The notes beneath the pieces are model-generated. The model saw only the letters and a list, made by a program, of their open reading frames with translations. It ran no database searches and was not told the DNA's origin. This document shows positions 58,004 through 64,000 of a stretch of 64,000 nt of DNA, in pieces (position 1 is the stretch's first letter; every line of letters starts with the position of its first letter). A program made the position numbers and the translations under genes. This DNA comes from a virus. The DNA is taken from positions 1 through 64,000 of the IMG/VR virus record IMGVR_UViG_3300024265_000045; one strand, written 5' to 3'.

Positions 58004-58267
58004 ATGAAGACAATATCAATAGATGATAAATGGATTGCTCTTATTGATGAACCTAATCCGTGGGGATCTATAACTAATATGCGTTCTAAGAAAACATATG
58101 CTTGGAAGGCTTATCAACATAAAACTGAAGCGGGAGTTATTTGGATGGAAATCCTGGATGAAAAATTAGAAAAAGCTGGATTATCTGAAAATATAGTGAT
58201 AAAACTTCTTGAGATTGCTAAAAATTGTTTCAAAACTATGGAGGGAGGTGATGGAACTTTTACGTAA
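58004..58267 (+). CDS. Hypothetical protein (87 aa)
   Basis: Beta-rich start (TISIDDKWIALIDEPNPWG), a helix at the end. The promoter 7 boxes lie over its final codons. Unknown. Confidence 0.58.
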   Translation: MKTISIDDKWIALIDEPNPWGSITNMRSKKTYAWKAYQHKTEAGVIWMEILDEKLEKAGLSENIVIKLLEIAKNCFKTMEGGDGTFT

Positions 58268-58303
58268 AGTTTACGGTAATTTGAAGCAGAACCGTGGTAT
58301 ACT
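58259..58303 (+). promoter_or_regulatory. TTTAC-pair promoter 7
   Basis: TTTACG and TTTACG 11 bp apart (58259 and 58270), then 33 bp from the first box to TATACT at 58298-58303. It starts inside the end of the preceding gene. Confidence 0.75.
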
Positions 58304-58364
58304 ATAAATATCCAAAGATGGATTAATTACCAAGATATATTCAAAATGAAAAGGAGATTTAAAA

Positions 58365-58868
58365 ATGGCAACATTGAACAGACTCAAGAATGAGTCAACG
58401 AAAGAACCAAAATCTAAGAAAGAACCAAAGCCCAAGAAAGATCTGGGACCCTGCTGCAAGATTTGTGGGAAGCCTATTAGCGATCCGGTGTCTTTGAAAG
58501 CTGGCGTCGGTCCGCTCTGCCGGTCACGTAATATGACCAAAGAGCAACTCGCTGCAAAACGGCAGGAGCTAACAGTTGAGGAACCGCCCGCAGGGTGGAT
58601 AACAGTTGCTGAGGCAAGCAACTGGTGTCGGAGTGAAGGTATTCCAGTATCCCGCCTGGTTCGTGCTTTTGGCGGAGATCGCTGTGACAAGCCTCCAGTC
58701 AATCCCGACTTCAAGTTAGTCTACTCTGGTCGTTCCCGCTGGATCAGCCCCACTTTCAAGAAATACCGCAATCTTCTGGAAGACCAGTATCTTGGTCAGC
58801 CTAAGCCTGAACGGAAGAAGAAAGCCAAGAAAGAGGGCGACGTTGCAAAAGTGAAGGTGAGTGCGTAA
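58365..58868 (+). CDS. DUF6011-like zinc protein, paralogue of the 39025 gene (167 aa)
   Basis: Lys/Pro-rich start, CKICGKPISDP...GVGPLCRSR at about 28-49 (a DUF6011-type knuckle), IPVSRLVRAFGGD near 90-102, RWISPTF near 125, and a Lys-rich tail. Shares domain order with the 39025 protein. Alone behind a strong promoter with AAAAGGAG. Basic ends suggest DNA or RNA binding. Confidence 0.78.
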   Translation: MATLNRLKNESTKEPKSKKEPKPKKDLGPCCKICGKPISDPVSLKAGVGPLCRSRNMTKEQLAAKRQELTVEEPPAGWITVAEASNWCRSEGIPVSRLVRAFGGDRCDKPPVNPDFKLVYSGRSRWISPTFKKYRNLLEDQYLGQPKPERKKKAKKEGDVAKVKVSA

Positions 58869-58953
58869 GCTCATCTGATCCTCCGATAAAAGTGGGGGAG
58901 CTAGTTTGTGGTCATGCTGGCTTCCCCACTGATATAAAAACAAGGAGTTCAAA

Positions 58954-59187
58954 ATGAACTTCAGAGAAGAAGCAGAAACTGCTTTTAGAATAGTACAAGA
59001 TAACACGGATTTTGATCTGAATAGACTAATTCGTGCAAAACAAATGATACTGAACAAAGTCGAGAGACCGTATAAAACAACACTTGACTTTTGTTCTTGT
59101 TTAGACTTTTACCATAGGAAAGAAGTATGCAAGCATATCCTAGCTTTGACGATGTCCAACATTATGAAGTCTCGTCAGACTGTATGA
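58954..59187 (+). CDS. SWIM-type zinc-finger protein (77 aa)
   Basis: CSCLDFYHRKEVCKHILAL at about 47-65 fits the SWIM pattern CxCx(n)CxH. SWIM domains bind DNA or proteins and occur in RecA-helpers (Shu2-type) and transposases. AAGGAG upstream. Confidence 0.72.
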   Translation: MNFREEAETAFRIVQDNTDFDLNRLIRAKQMILNKVERPYKTTLDFCSCLDFYHRKEVCKHILALTMSNIMKSRQTV

Positions 59188-59417
59188 ATTGGCGAGAAAT
59201 TTCATTTGTGGATACAATTGGATTATTCCTTCAAATGGCTAGTTCGTACGAAGGTCCTCCTGATGGACTAGCTTTCAAAATAATCCATATGGGAATTATC
59301 CTAAAATTATCAAGCAGGATTTTTGTCAGATGTTTGCTAAAATCTCCGGAGCAGGTATTGCCTCCGGAGATTCTAGCAGACATTTGTCTGACTAATTCAA
59401 AAAGGAGAATCAAATGA
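59184..59417 (+). CDS. Hypothetical protein (77 aa)
   Basis: ATG at 59184 overlaps the previous TGA; the longer frame from 59127 has no better site. Helical with ILKLSSRIFVRCLLKSP. Unknown. Confidence 0.52.
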   Translation: MNWREISFVDTIGLFLQMASSYEGPPDGLAFKIIHMGIILKLSSRIFVRCLLKSPEQVLPPEILADICLTNSKRRIK

Positions 59418-59833
59418 GTACTCCCAAATTGACTTCACTGTATTGGGACTGTAATTGTACTGAAAATTATATACATCTACAAGACGTGCGAAGATGTAAA
59501 AAGTGTGGAGCTATTGGAGGTCCAGACTCTCATGCTAAAGAAGTTGAGAGATTTATCAATCCAACCACTACGACTAATGCGTTGAAAAAAGGAGTTCAAA
59601 TTCAACGTAGAGATGGCTGTATGGTTAAGATGATGGACAATAAACGTGGAAATCTCAGGGTTATTAAAATTATGGAGCATCCAGCAAATGCAAACACGGT
59701 AGTTGGAGATATGGGTGCAAATTATGCTCATGATTTTATAAAAGCTCTGATCGAGAATGTCTGGCATACTATAGTTCTAACTGCTAAACAGCAAGATATT
59801 CGTAAAATTGTATCACAGGCTTTGGAGTGGTAA
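59414..59833 (+). CDS. Zinc-containing protein (139 aa)
   Basis: CNCTENYIHLQDVRRCKKCG at about 13-32 is a possible zinc site; then a beta and a helical part. AAAGGAG upstream. Confidence 0.6.
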   Translation: MSTPKLTSLYWDCNCTENYIHLQDVRRCKKCGAIGGPDSHAKEVERFINPTTTTNALKKGVQIQRRDGCMVKMMDNKRGNLRVIKIMEHPANANTVVGDMGANYAHDFIKALIENVWHTIVLTAKQQDIRKIVSQALEW

Positions 59834-59834
59834 T

Positions 59835-60284
59835 ATGAAATTATCTCAAGATGAGCTACTTTTATTAATTGATGCTCTTGCTGCATTGCAGAGAACAAGT
59901 AGGGACGCTAGATCACTAAGAGATAAAATAATCCAGGAGACTGTAGAGTGTAAATTTGATTTGGATTCTACAGTAGATAAAAGAGTGATCAATAGTACAA
60001 GATATGATGAGGAAACAACTTGTGCCAGAACTACTCTGCAGATACGGCAGAGCAATCTACCTGAAGAAATAGAGTTTCGCTCTATGTCAGATAAATTACT
60101 ATTTACTCTTTATACTACTCACTATTTGGGACTGGATGGAATGATTAAAATTGTGATGGGAGATGAATTCTTTTTCTGTTACACGGATGGTGATTTGAAT
60201 AAAAGTCAAAGAACAATGCCATTTCGGAGAGAAATTAATTCAGTTCCTTCTCCAAAACTAAACTTTAACTTTGACGTTAAATAA
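59835..60284 (+). CDS. Hypothetical protein (149 aa)
   Basis: GGAGTGGTAAT before ATG at 59835. Helical N-terminus (QDELLLLIDALAALQRTSRDA), mixed later part. Unknown. Confidence 0.6.
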   Translation: MKLSQDELLLLIDALAALQRTSRDARSLRDKIIQETVECKFDLDSTVDKRVINSTRYDEETTCARTTLQIRQSNLPEEIEFRSMSDKLLFTLYTTHYLGLDGMIKIVMGDEFFFCYTDGDLNKSQRTMPFRREINSVPSPKLNFNFDVK

Positions 60285-60286
60285 TT

Positions 60287-60679
60287 ATGAAAAAACCAAT
60301 CGTTATTTATTTTATCATATGTGTCGGATTGATTTTACTAGCCTGCTCAAGTTCTGTAGCTGAAATAACCTTGACAAAAACGGTAACTCTAACAAAGACC
60401 AATACGCCGACACTGACAATGATGCCAACAGCAACGATGATATGTATAACGAAGACATTATCCTCTGAAGGAGCTTGGTTGAAAAATATGGCTGAGCAAG
60501 CATTGGACGAGGCAGTTATTCTTACTCCTGAATGGCATAGAGAATTTTATCTTGGGGCTACGGAACTACCAATTGATTTGGTAGATCCGTTCTACACGAT
60601 ACGGTTAGGAATTGAATTTTTGGATAAGAAAACTATACTGGAAGGAATACAAATGTTGGAGGAACCAATATGCCAATAG
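60287..60679 (+). CDS. Lipoprotein with Thr/Pro-rich linker (130 aa)
   Basis: Signal sequence with LLAC lipobox near residue 17-20. Next about 40 residues are Thr-rich (KTNTPTLTMMPTATM), an extended linker that could cross a cell-wall or surface layer. A small helical domain follows. Such linkers are common in Chloroflexota lipoproteins, a weak host hint. Confidence 0.72.
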   Translation: MKKPIVIYFIICVGLILLACSSSVAEITLTKTVTLTKTNTPTLTMMPTATMICITKTLSSEGAWLKNMAEQALDEAVILTPEWHREFYLGATELPIDLVDPFYTIRLGIEFLDKKTILEGIQMLEEPICQ

Positions 60680-60879
60680 CTAAATCCAAAGAAGAATATT
60701 TCCATGATTTTTATCTTGTTCCAAACAAACCATTTTTGAAGTTTGGTAACTTATGTTTCACCGCTGTTCCTGGAAAAAGACTTCATTGTAGAACTACAAT
60801 GGATACTTATGGACATGTCAAACATTTGACTATTATATTTGACGAAAATACTAAAATGGAGGAGTGCAATGCAAGTTGA
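60670..60879 (+). CDS. Hypothetical protein (69 aa)
   Basis: GGAGG before ATG, inside the lipoprotein gene's end. Beta-rich: FLKFGNLCFTAVPGKRLHC. Unknown. Confidence 0.55.
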   Translation: MPIAKSKEEYFHDFYLVPNKPFLKFGNLCFTAVPGKRLHCRTTMDTYGHVKHLTIIFDENTKMEECNAS

Positions 60880-61180
60880 TTTTAAACTGTTCAGACAAAT
60901 AAGGGTTAATGCGGAGCAAATAGATCCAGAAGATTTAGCTTATAATCGACATCTATTGACTGATGGAGTTTGTGGAGTAAAATGTGTTGAAGCTGGTCGG
61001 ATAGATTTATTAACACCAGACCAAGCTGGAGAAGCTCAGAGTATGCTGGAGGAAATAATAATAAATGGAAATATTTTTCAAGGTTCTGTGGAAATATATG
61101 AAAATGGAGCAGTAAACATTTTCGTTCGGAGGCATGGTCTTGGTCATGCTATTGGAGTTATTAGATTACGAAAGGAGTAA
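60869..61180 (+). CDS. Hypothetical protein (103 aa)
   Basis: GGAGGAGTGCA sets the ATG at 60869. Mixed alpha/beta; FVRRHGLGHAIGVIRL at the end. Unknown. Confidence 0.6.
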   Translation: MQVDFKLFRQIRVNAEQIDPEDLAYNRHLLTDGVCGVKCVEAGRIDLLTPDQAGEAQSMLEEIIINGNIFQGSVEIYENGAVNIFVRRHGLGHAIGVIRLRKE

Positions 61181-61186
61181 AACTAA

Positions 61187-61513
61187 ATGACGGATGAACT
61201 TGAACCTAAACTTAAATTTGAAATGGAGTTTACAGACGATGCGCCACCCATATCATTTCGTGGACACAATCCAGATTACGATGTCATACGAGAAATGCTA
61301 GACAAACTTCCAGACGGTAAGTGGCTAAAAGTCGGAGTTGACAATACTACAGAAGATCGTACTCTTCGGAGTGTCGTAGAAAGTGTTAGAAATACAGCAA
61401 AATCCTGGTTGAAAAAGCAAGAGGAGTTGAAGGAAACTCACAAAATTCAATCAACATCTCAAACCGTAACCATGACTACAGCTTTGATTTGGCTTTCTGT
61501 AATTCCGAAGTAA
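61187..61513 (+). CDS. Hypothetical protein (108 aa)
   Basis: AAGGAG upstream. Acidic N-terminus, then DYDVIREMLDKLPDGKWLKVGVD, which looks like a small alpha/beta domain. Last plus-strand gene before the convergent junction. Confidence 0.62.
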   Translation: MTDELEPKLKFEMEFTDDAPPISFRGHNPDYDVIREMLDKLPDGKWLKVGVDNTTEDRTLRSVVESVRNTAKSWLKKQEELKETHKIQSTSQTVTMTTALIWLSVIPK

Positions 61514-61514
61514 G

Positions 61515-62027
61515 TTAAACCGGAAGATTATAAATTTCCGGCAACCATCTATGAAGACCTCTCCTTTTATGGAAGGTCTTCAATTTTTGTATATAGAGGG
61601 AAATAGTTCTGGGGGACAAATTAAGAGTTTCATCAATATCCCCCAAACCCTGTAGAAACTGTAAAGCTATCGGAGCACAATTATGAACTTCACATGTACA
61701 TGGTGGATAAGCTGAGATATCATTACTCCAACAAGTATTGTCACAGGGTTTACCTGATCTGAAATCTGTTAAAGCTGATACAATAACATGTAGAAGTATA
61801 GTACCGGCAGAGTCAATAGATGCCTCTGATAATAATTTTGACTTTTTATACGGAGAAATTACTTTATTCAAATACCATTGGTCAGCACGAAGACAAATGG
61901 TAGTATATGAATTAGAAACAATGTTATTTTCATATAAAAATTTTATGATCTCCTCTTCCGGAAAAGTTGAGTTCATATAAAGTTCTACATAATCTAAGCG
62001 TATATATTTCTTATCCTGATTAGTCAT
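61515..62027 (-). CDS. Hypothetical protein (170 aa)
   Basis: Mixed protein with a CDNTCW...CTCEVHNCAP cysteine segment (about 94-117) that might hold a metal or disulfides. Converges tail-to-tail on the plus-strand operon, one base between stops. The 122-bp gap to its right holds a few TTTAC-like boxes and no gene. Confidence 0.6.
   Translation of the reverse strand: MTNQDKKYIRLDYVELYMNSTFPEEEIIKFLYENNIVSNSYTTICLRADQWYLNKVISPYKKSKLLSEASIDSAGTILLHVIVSALTDFRSGKPCDNTCWSNDISAYPPCTCEVHNCAPIALQFLQGLGDIDETLNLSPRTISLYIQKLKTFHKRRGLHRWLPEIYNLPV
61553..61588 (+). terminator. Terminator of the plus-strand region
   Basis: GAAGACCT/AGGTCTTC (8 bp) with a 13-nt loop, followed by AATTTTT. Lies inside the 3' part of the opposing gene. 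A second palindrome (CCGGAA...TTCCGG, 61520-61541) is just upstream. Together they separate the two convergent operons. Confidence 0.75.
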
Positions 62028-62149
62028 TTTTGCTCTGTACCAGTGTCTAAAAGTAAATTAGTGCTGTAGTACCTGGTTTGCCAATGCGTGTAAATTTGAG
62101 CAAGTTTAGTGCCTTTTTGACCGTATTTTAGGGCTGTGGTGGTGTACAT

Positions 62150-62857
62150 TTACAATATGTCGTCTAACTTTACTCTTGGATACAATTCTAGCTTTCCGCC
62201 TACAGTAGCATTGAAAATCTTTATTCCAAGTTTTTCAGCCCAATAGATGGTTATTCTGTGAGCAGCTAGGAAGTTTTGAACAGCGACTTCAGGAGAAAAT
62301 GGTATTGCCTGATAGCCAGGATCAAAATGGTTTGGATCAGGTTCATCAGAGGTATAATCGTGTGGAACAATATCTATGTCTGTTCCAACTAGATATAATT
62401 TATAAAATCCCATATAGAATGCTATCTGGAAAACTGTAAGTATACTCGAAGCAAATTTTGAAACTCTACGAGAGATATCATTTGACCAACATTCAATCCC
62501 TGGAATTTCCTCGTACTCTGTAACATCTTTTCCATCACAGTTCATAGGAAACACATGATCATATGGATTGTCGGACCAGTTAAGTTTATTGACAAATGAA
62601 ATTGTTCCAGGATATAAGATCGCATCCATAAATACTTTTCTAGAGGTCACATCTTCAAACTCACTGGCAACGCAGACATAGTAATTCGGTCTCCACGTAG
62701 TTTGAGAATAGATCAGAGATATTTTATTCATAGCAAAGGAACAATCACTAGTCAATTTTTCAAGCGGAGTCTTAAGTAAACTCTTGCCGTTCCCAACTAT
62801 GAATGCTCTTTCTCCACGATGGACATTTCTAAATTTCTGAAGTCTAGGATATATCAT
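62150..62857 (-). CDS. DUF115-like glycan-modifying protein
   Basis: 235 aa. RAFIVGNGKSLLKTPLEKL near 18-36 and FAMNKISLIY match the DUF115/MptE-like group (putative glycosyl- or sialyltransferase-like). LYLVGTDID near 160 continues the fold. The ATG at 62857 has GGGGAG nine bases before it and overlaps the FkbM gene stop (ATGA). Pairing with a methyltransferase suggests surface-glycan synthesis. Confidence 0.75.
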   Translation of the reverse strand: MIYPRLQKFRNVHRGERAFIVGNGKSLLKTPLEKLTSDCSFAMNKISLIYSQTTWRPNYYVCVASEFEDVTSRKVFMDAILYPGTISFVNKLNWSDNPYDHVFPMNCDGKDVTEYEEIPGIECWSNDISRRVSKFASSILTVFQIAFYMGFYKLYLVGTDIDIVPHDYTSDEPDPNHFDPGYQAIPFSPEVAVQNFLAAHRITIYWAEKLGIKIFNATVGGKLELYPRVKLDDIL

Positions 62858-63564
62858 AACGTATCTCCCCAATATTTACCACTAGCTATAATCGTAGCAT
62901 GAGATGTCCAATCGTAACTGTCGTATGGTTCAACAGTCAAGTTCTCTCTATTTACAAGCAATACTTCGAAATCCCTTTGTAGAAAATGACGAATAATATC
63001 ATCAGGATTACCTGCAGAAGGATGAATTTCTACTATCCAATATCTTACTTCACACATAGAGTTCAATGCTTCAGGAAATAATTCAAATTCTGTACCCTCA
63101 ATGTCAATTTTGATGACATAGATAGGTTTCTCTGCAGCCCAAGAAATACTCTTGAGCCAAGACATCGTTCGAAATCTTCCTGGTTGTTCTCCACACCCCT
63201 GTAGTCGAGAAAGATGTTGCTTCTCCCCCTCGATGAAGCACTCCTGCATAAAATATGGTCTGCCGTATCTACGGAGATTATCAGAGGTATACGTCAAAGC
63301 TATTTTATTACAATCTATCGCAAGTACGGTAGCTCCACACGAAGTGAATACAACAGAATAGTTACCTTGATGACATCCTATATCAATAACCAATCTATCT
63401 TTCATATTGATATTATTTATAACCCATTCATACTCAAGTTTAGTATATGGTTTCAAAGGATAAAACCAGTCAATTGCTTCTTGCGTGAAATATTTATATA
63501 TTATGTCTTTTCCGTCTCTATTGGTAATATCCAAAGATGCAATAAAAGGTAATTGTTCATTCAT
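62854..63564 (-). CDS. FkbM-type methyltransferase
   Basis: 236 aa. VIDIGCHQGNYSVVF (SAM motif I, about 56-70), VLAIDCNKIAL (motif II), then VIKIDIEGTEFELF near 150, the hallmark of FkbM enzymes. Typically O-methylates sugars or natural products. Coupled to the DUF115-like gene. Confidence 0.88.
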   Translation of the reverse strand: MNEQLPFIASLDITNRDGKDIIYKYFTQEAIDWFYPLKPYTKLEYEWVINNINMKDRLVIDIGCHQGNYSVVFTSCGATVLAIDCNKIALTYTSDNLRRYGRPYFMQECFIEGEKQHLSRLQGCGEQPGRFRTMSWLKSISWAAEKPIYVIKIDIEGTEFELFPEALNSMCEVRYWIVEIHPSAGNPDDIIRHFLQRDFEVLLVNRENLTVEPYDSYDWTSHATIIASGKYWGDTL

Positions 63565-63731
63565 CTTTTCCTATCCATTGCTTGAGAAACATTAGCGAAT
63601 AGCATAAGGAAAACGGCAACAAGCAGAAAAGCCCACCATGAAGATTTGTCATGGTAGGTAAGGAATCCTGCCCACATAATACAGCAGATACTAGGAAGTA
63701 GTCGTATCGTCGTTTTTATTATCTCTTTCAT
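63561..63731 (-). CDS. Small membrane protein (56 aa)
   Basis: AAGGAG before the ATG at 63731. Two hydrophobic helices (LLPSICCIMWAGFL and WWAFLLVAVFLMLFANV). Could be a holin-sized protein, but its neighbours are glycan genes. Unknown. Confidence 0.6.
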   Translation of the reverse strand: MKEIIKTTIRLLPSICCIMWAGFLTYHDKSSWWAFLLVAVFLMLFANVSQAMDRKR

Positions 63732-63933
63732 CTTTATCTCCTTCGTCGTATATTGAGTCCATAATTTGAACAATACGACTGATAACTAAGTTCATGAAAT
63801 TTTGATCCATAGTAACATTGATCGGAATTCCTTCCATCCAATTTATACCTTCATATATTATTTTTAGATGTTCAATCCCAGCAGCGTCTTTATACCTTAC
63901 AGTCTCTACAGGATCAAAATTGTATGCTTTCAT
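63691..63933 (-). CDS. Hypothetical protein (80 aa)
   Basis: AAGGAG before ATG at 63933. Mixed N-terminal part; acidic, Thr-ended tail. Unknown. The last 67 bp of the window hold only its AT-rich leader. Confidence 0.6.
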   Translation of the reverse strand: MKAYNFDPVETVRYKDAAGIEHLKIIYEGINWMEGIPINVTMDQNFMNLVISRIVQIMDSIYDEGDKDERDNKNDDTTTS

Positions 63934-64000
63934 CTTAAAATCTCCTTATAAAATATATCGATATCTGAATTGATTGAAATTATTGTTCCAACAAGTTGTA

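Noticed and set aside
62028-62149. TTTAC-pair promoter for the 61515 gene
   Set aside because: A TTTACA is present on the minus strand but has no second box at 11 bp and no convincing -10 at 32-33 bp.

Overview
The window is a 64-kb piece of the genome of a tailed double-stranded DNA phage (Caudoviricetes). A 1344-residue tape-measure protein, Dit-like and Gp37-like tail proteins and a separate tail-tube protein point to a long-tailed siphovirus-like particle. No integrase, transposase, rRNA, tRNA or CRISPR array was seen. Almost all genes start behind GGAG-type ribosome binding sites, and many overlap by ATGA or TAATG junctions. The host cannot be read from the sequence. Two lipobox lipoproteins, one with a Thr/Pro-rich linker, would fit a lipoprotein-making bacterium; a Chloroflexota-like host is only a guess.

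Layout. (1) 1-11.2 kb, minus strand: DNA replication, recombination and nucleotide metabolism. It holds a partial archaeo-eukaryotic-type primase (cut by the left edge), family A DNA polymerase, a divergent ThyX, an Nmad1/DUF1599-like protein, a dUTPase/MazG-HAD fusion, a flavoprotein-like Rossmann protein, a RuvC-like nuclease, an SSB-like protein, a Sak4-like ATPase, a Cas4/RecB-like nuclease and an SNF2-type helicase. (2) 11.3-11.9 kb, minus: small membrane proteins, probably lysis related. (3) 11.9-38.65 kb, minus: virion genes, transcribed from terminase and portal (right) towards tail fibre (left), interrupted by glycosyltransferase and methyltransferase genes. (4) 38.65-39.0 kb: divergent regulatory region. 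(5) 39.0-61.5 kb, plus strand: about 55 mostly tiny genes, many zinc-ribbon or coiled-coil proteins, plus a GHKL ATPase-metalloprotease fusion, a SWIM zinc-finger protein and two lipoproteins. (6) 61.5-64 kb, minus: a DUF115-like glycan enzyme, an FkbM-type methyltransferase and small proteins.

The most unusual part is the regulation of the plus-strand region. It has a recurring promoter design: two TTTAC boxes exactly 11 bp apart, followed at a fixed 32-33 bp by a TATAAT-like box. Three copies are preceded by arrays of a CTCGCGTACGATT-like iteron. Five intergenic copies of a roughly 60-nt RNA element with compensatory base changes separate consecutive genes at 41.7-44.0 kb. A nested 69-nt-arm inverted repeat lies at 45.2-45.5 kb. 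These, together with a major tail protein carrying an Asp-box propeller, a glycosyltransferase fused to an HhH domain and a GHKL-HExxH fusion, are the leads most worth following.
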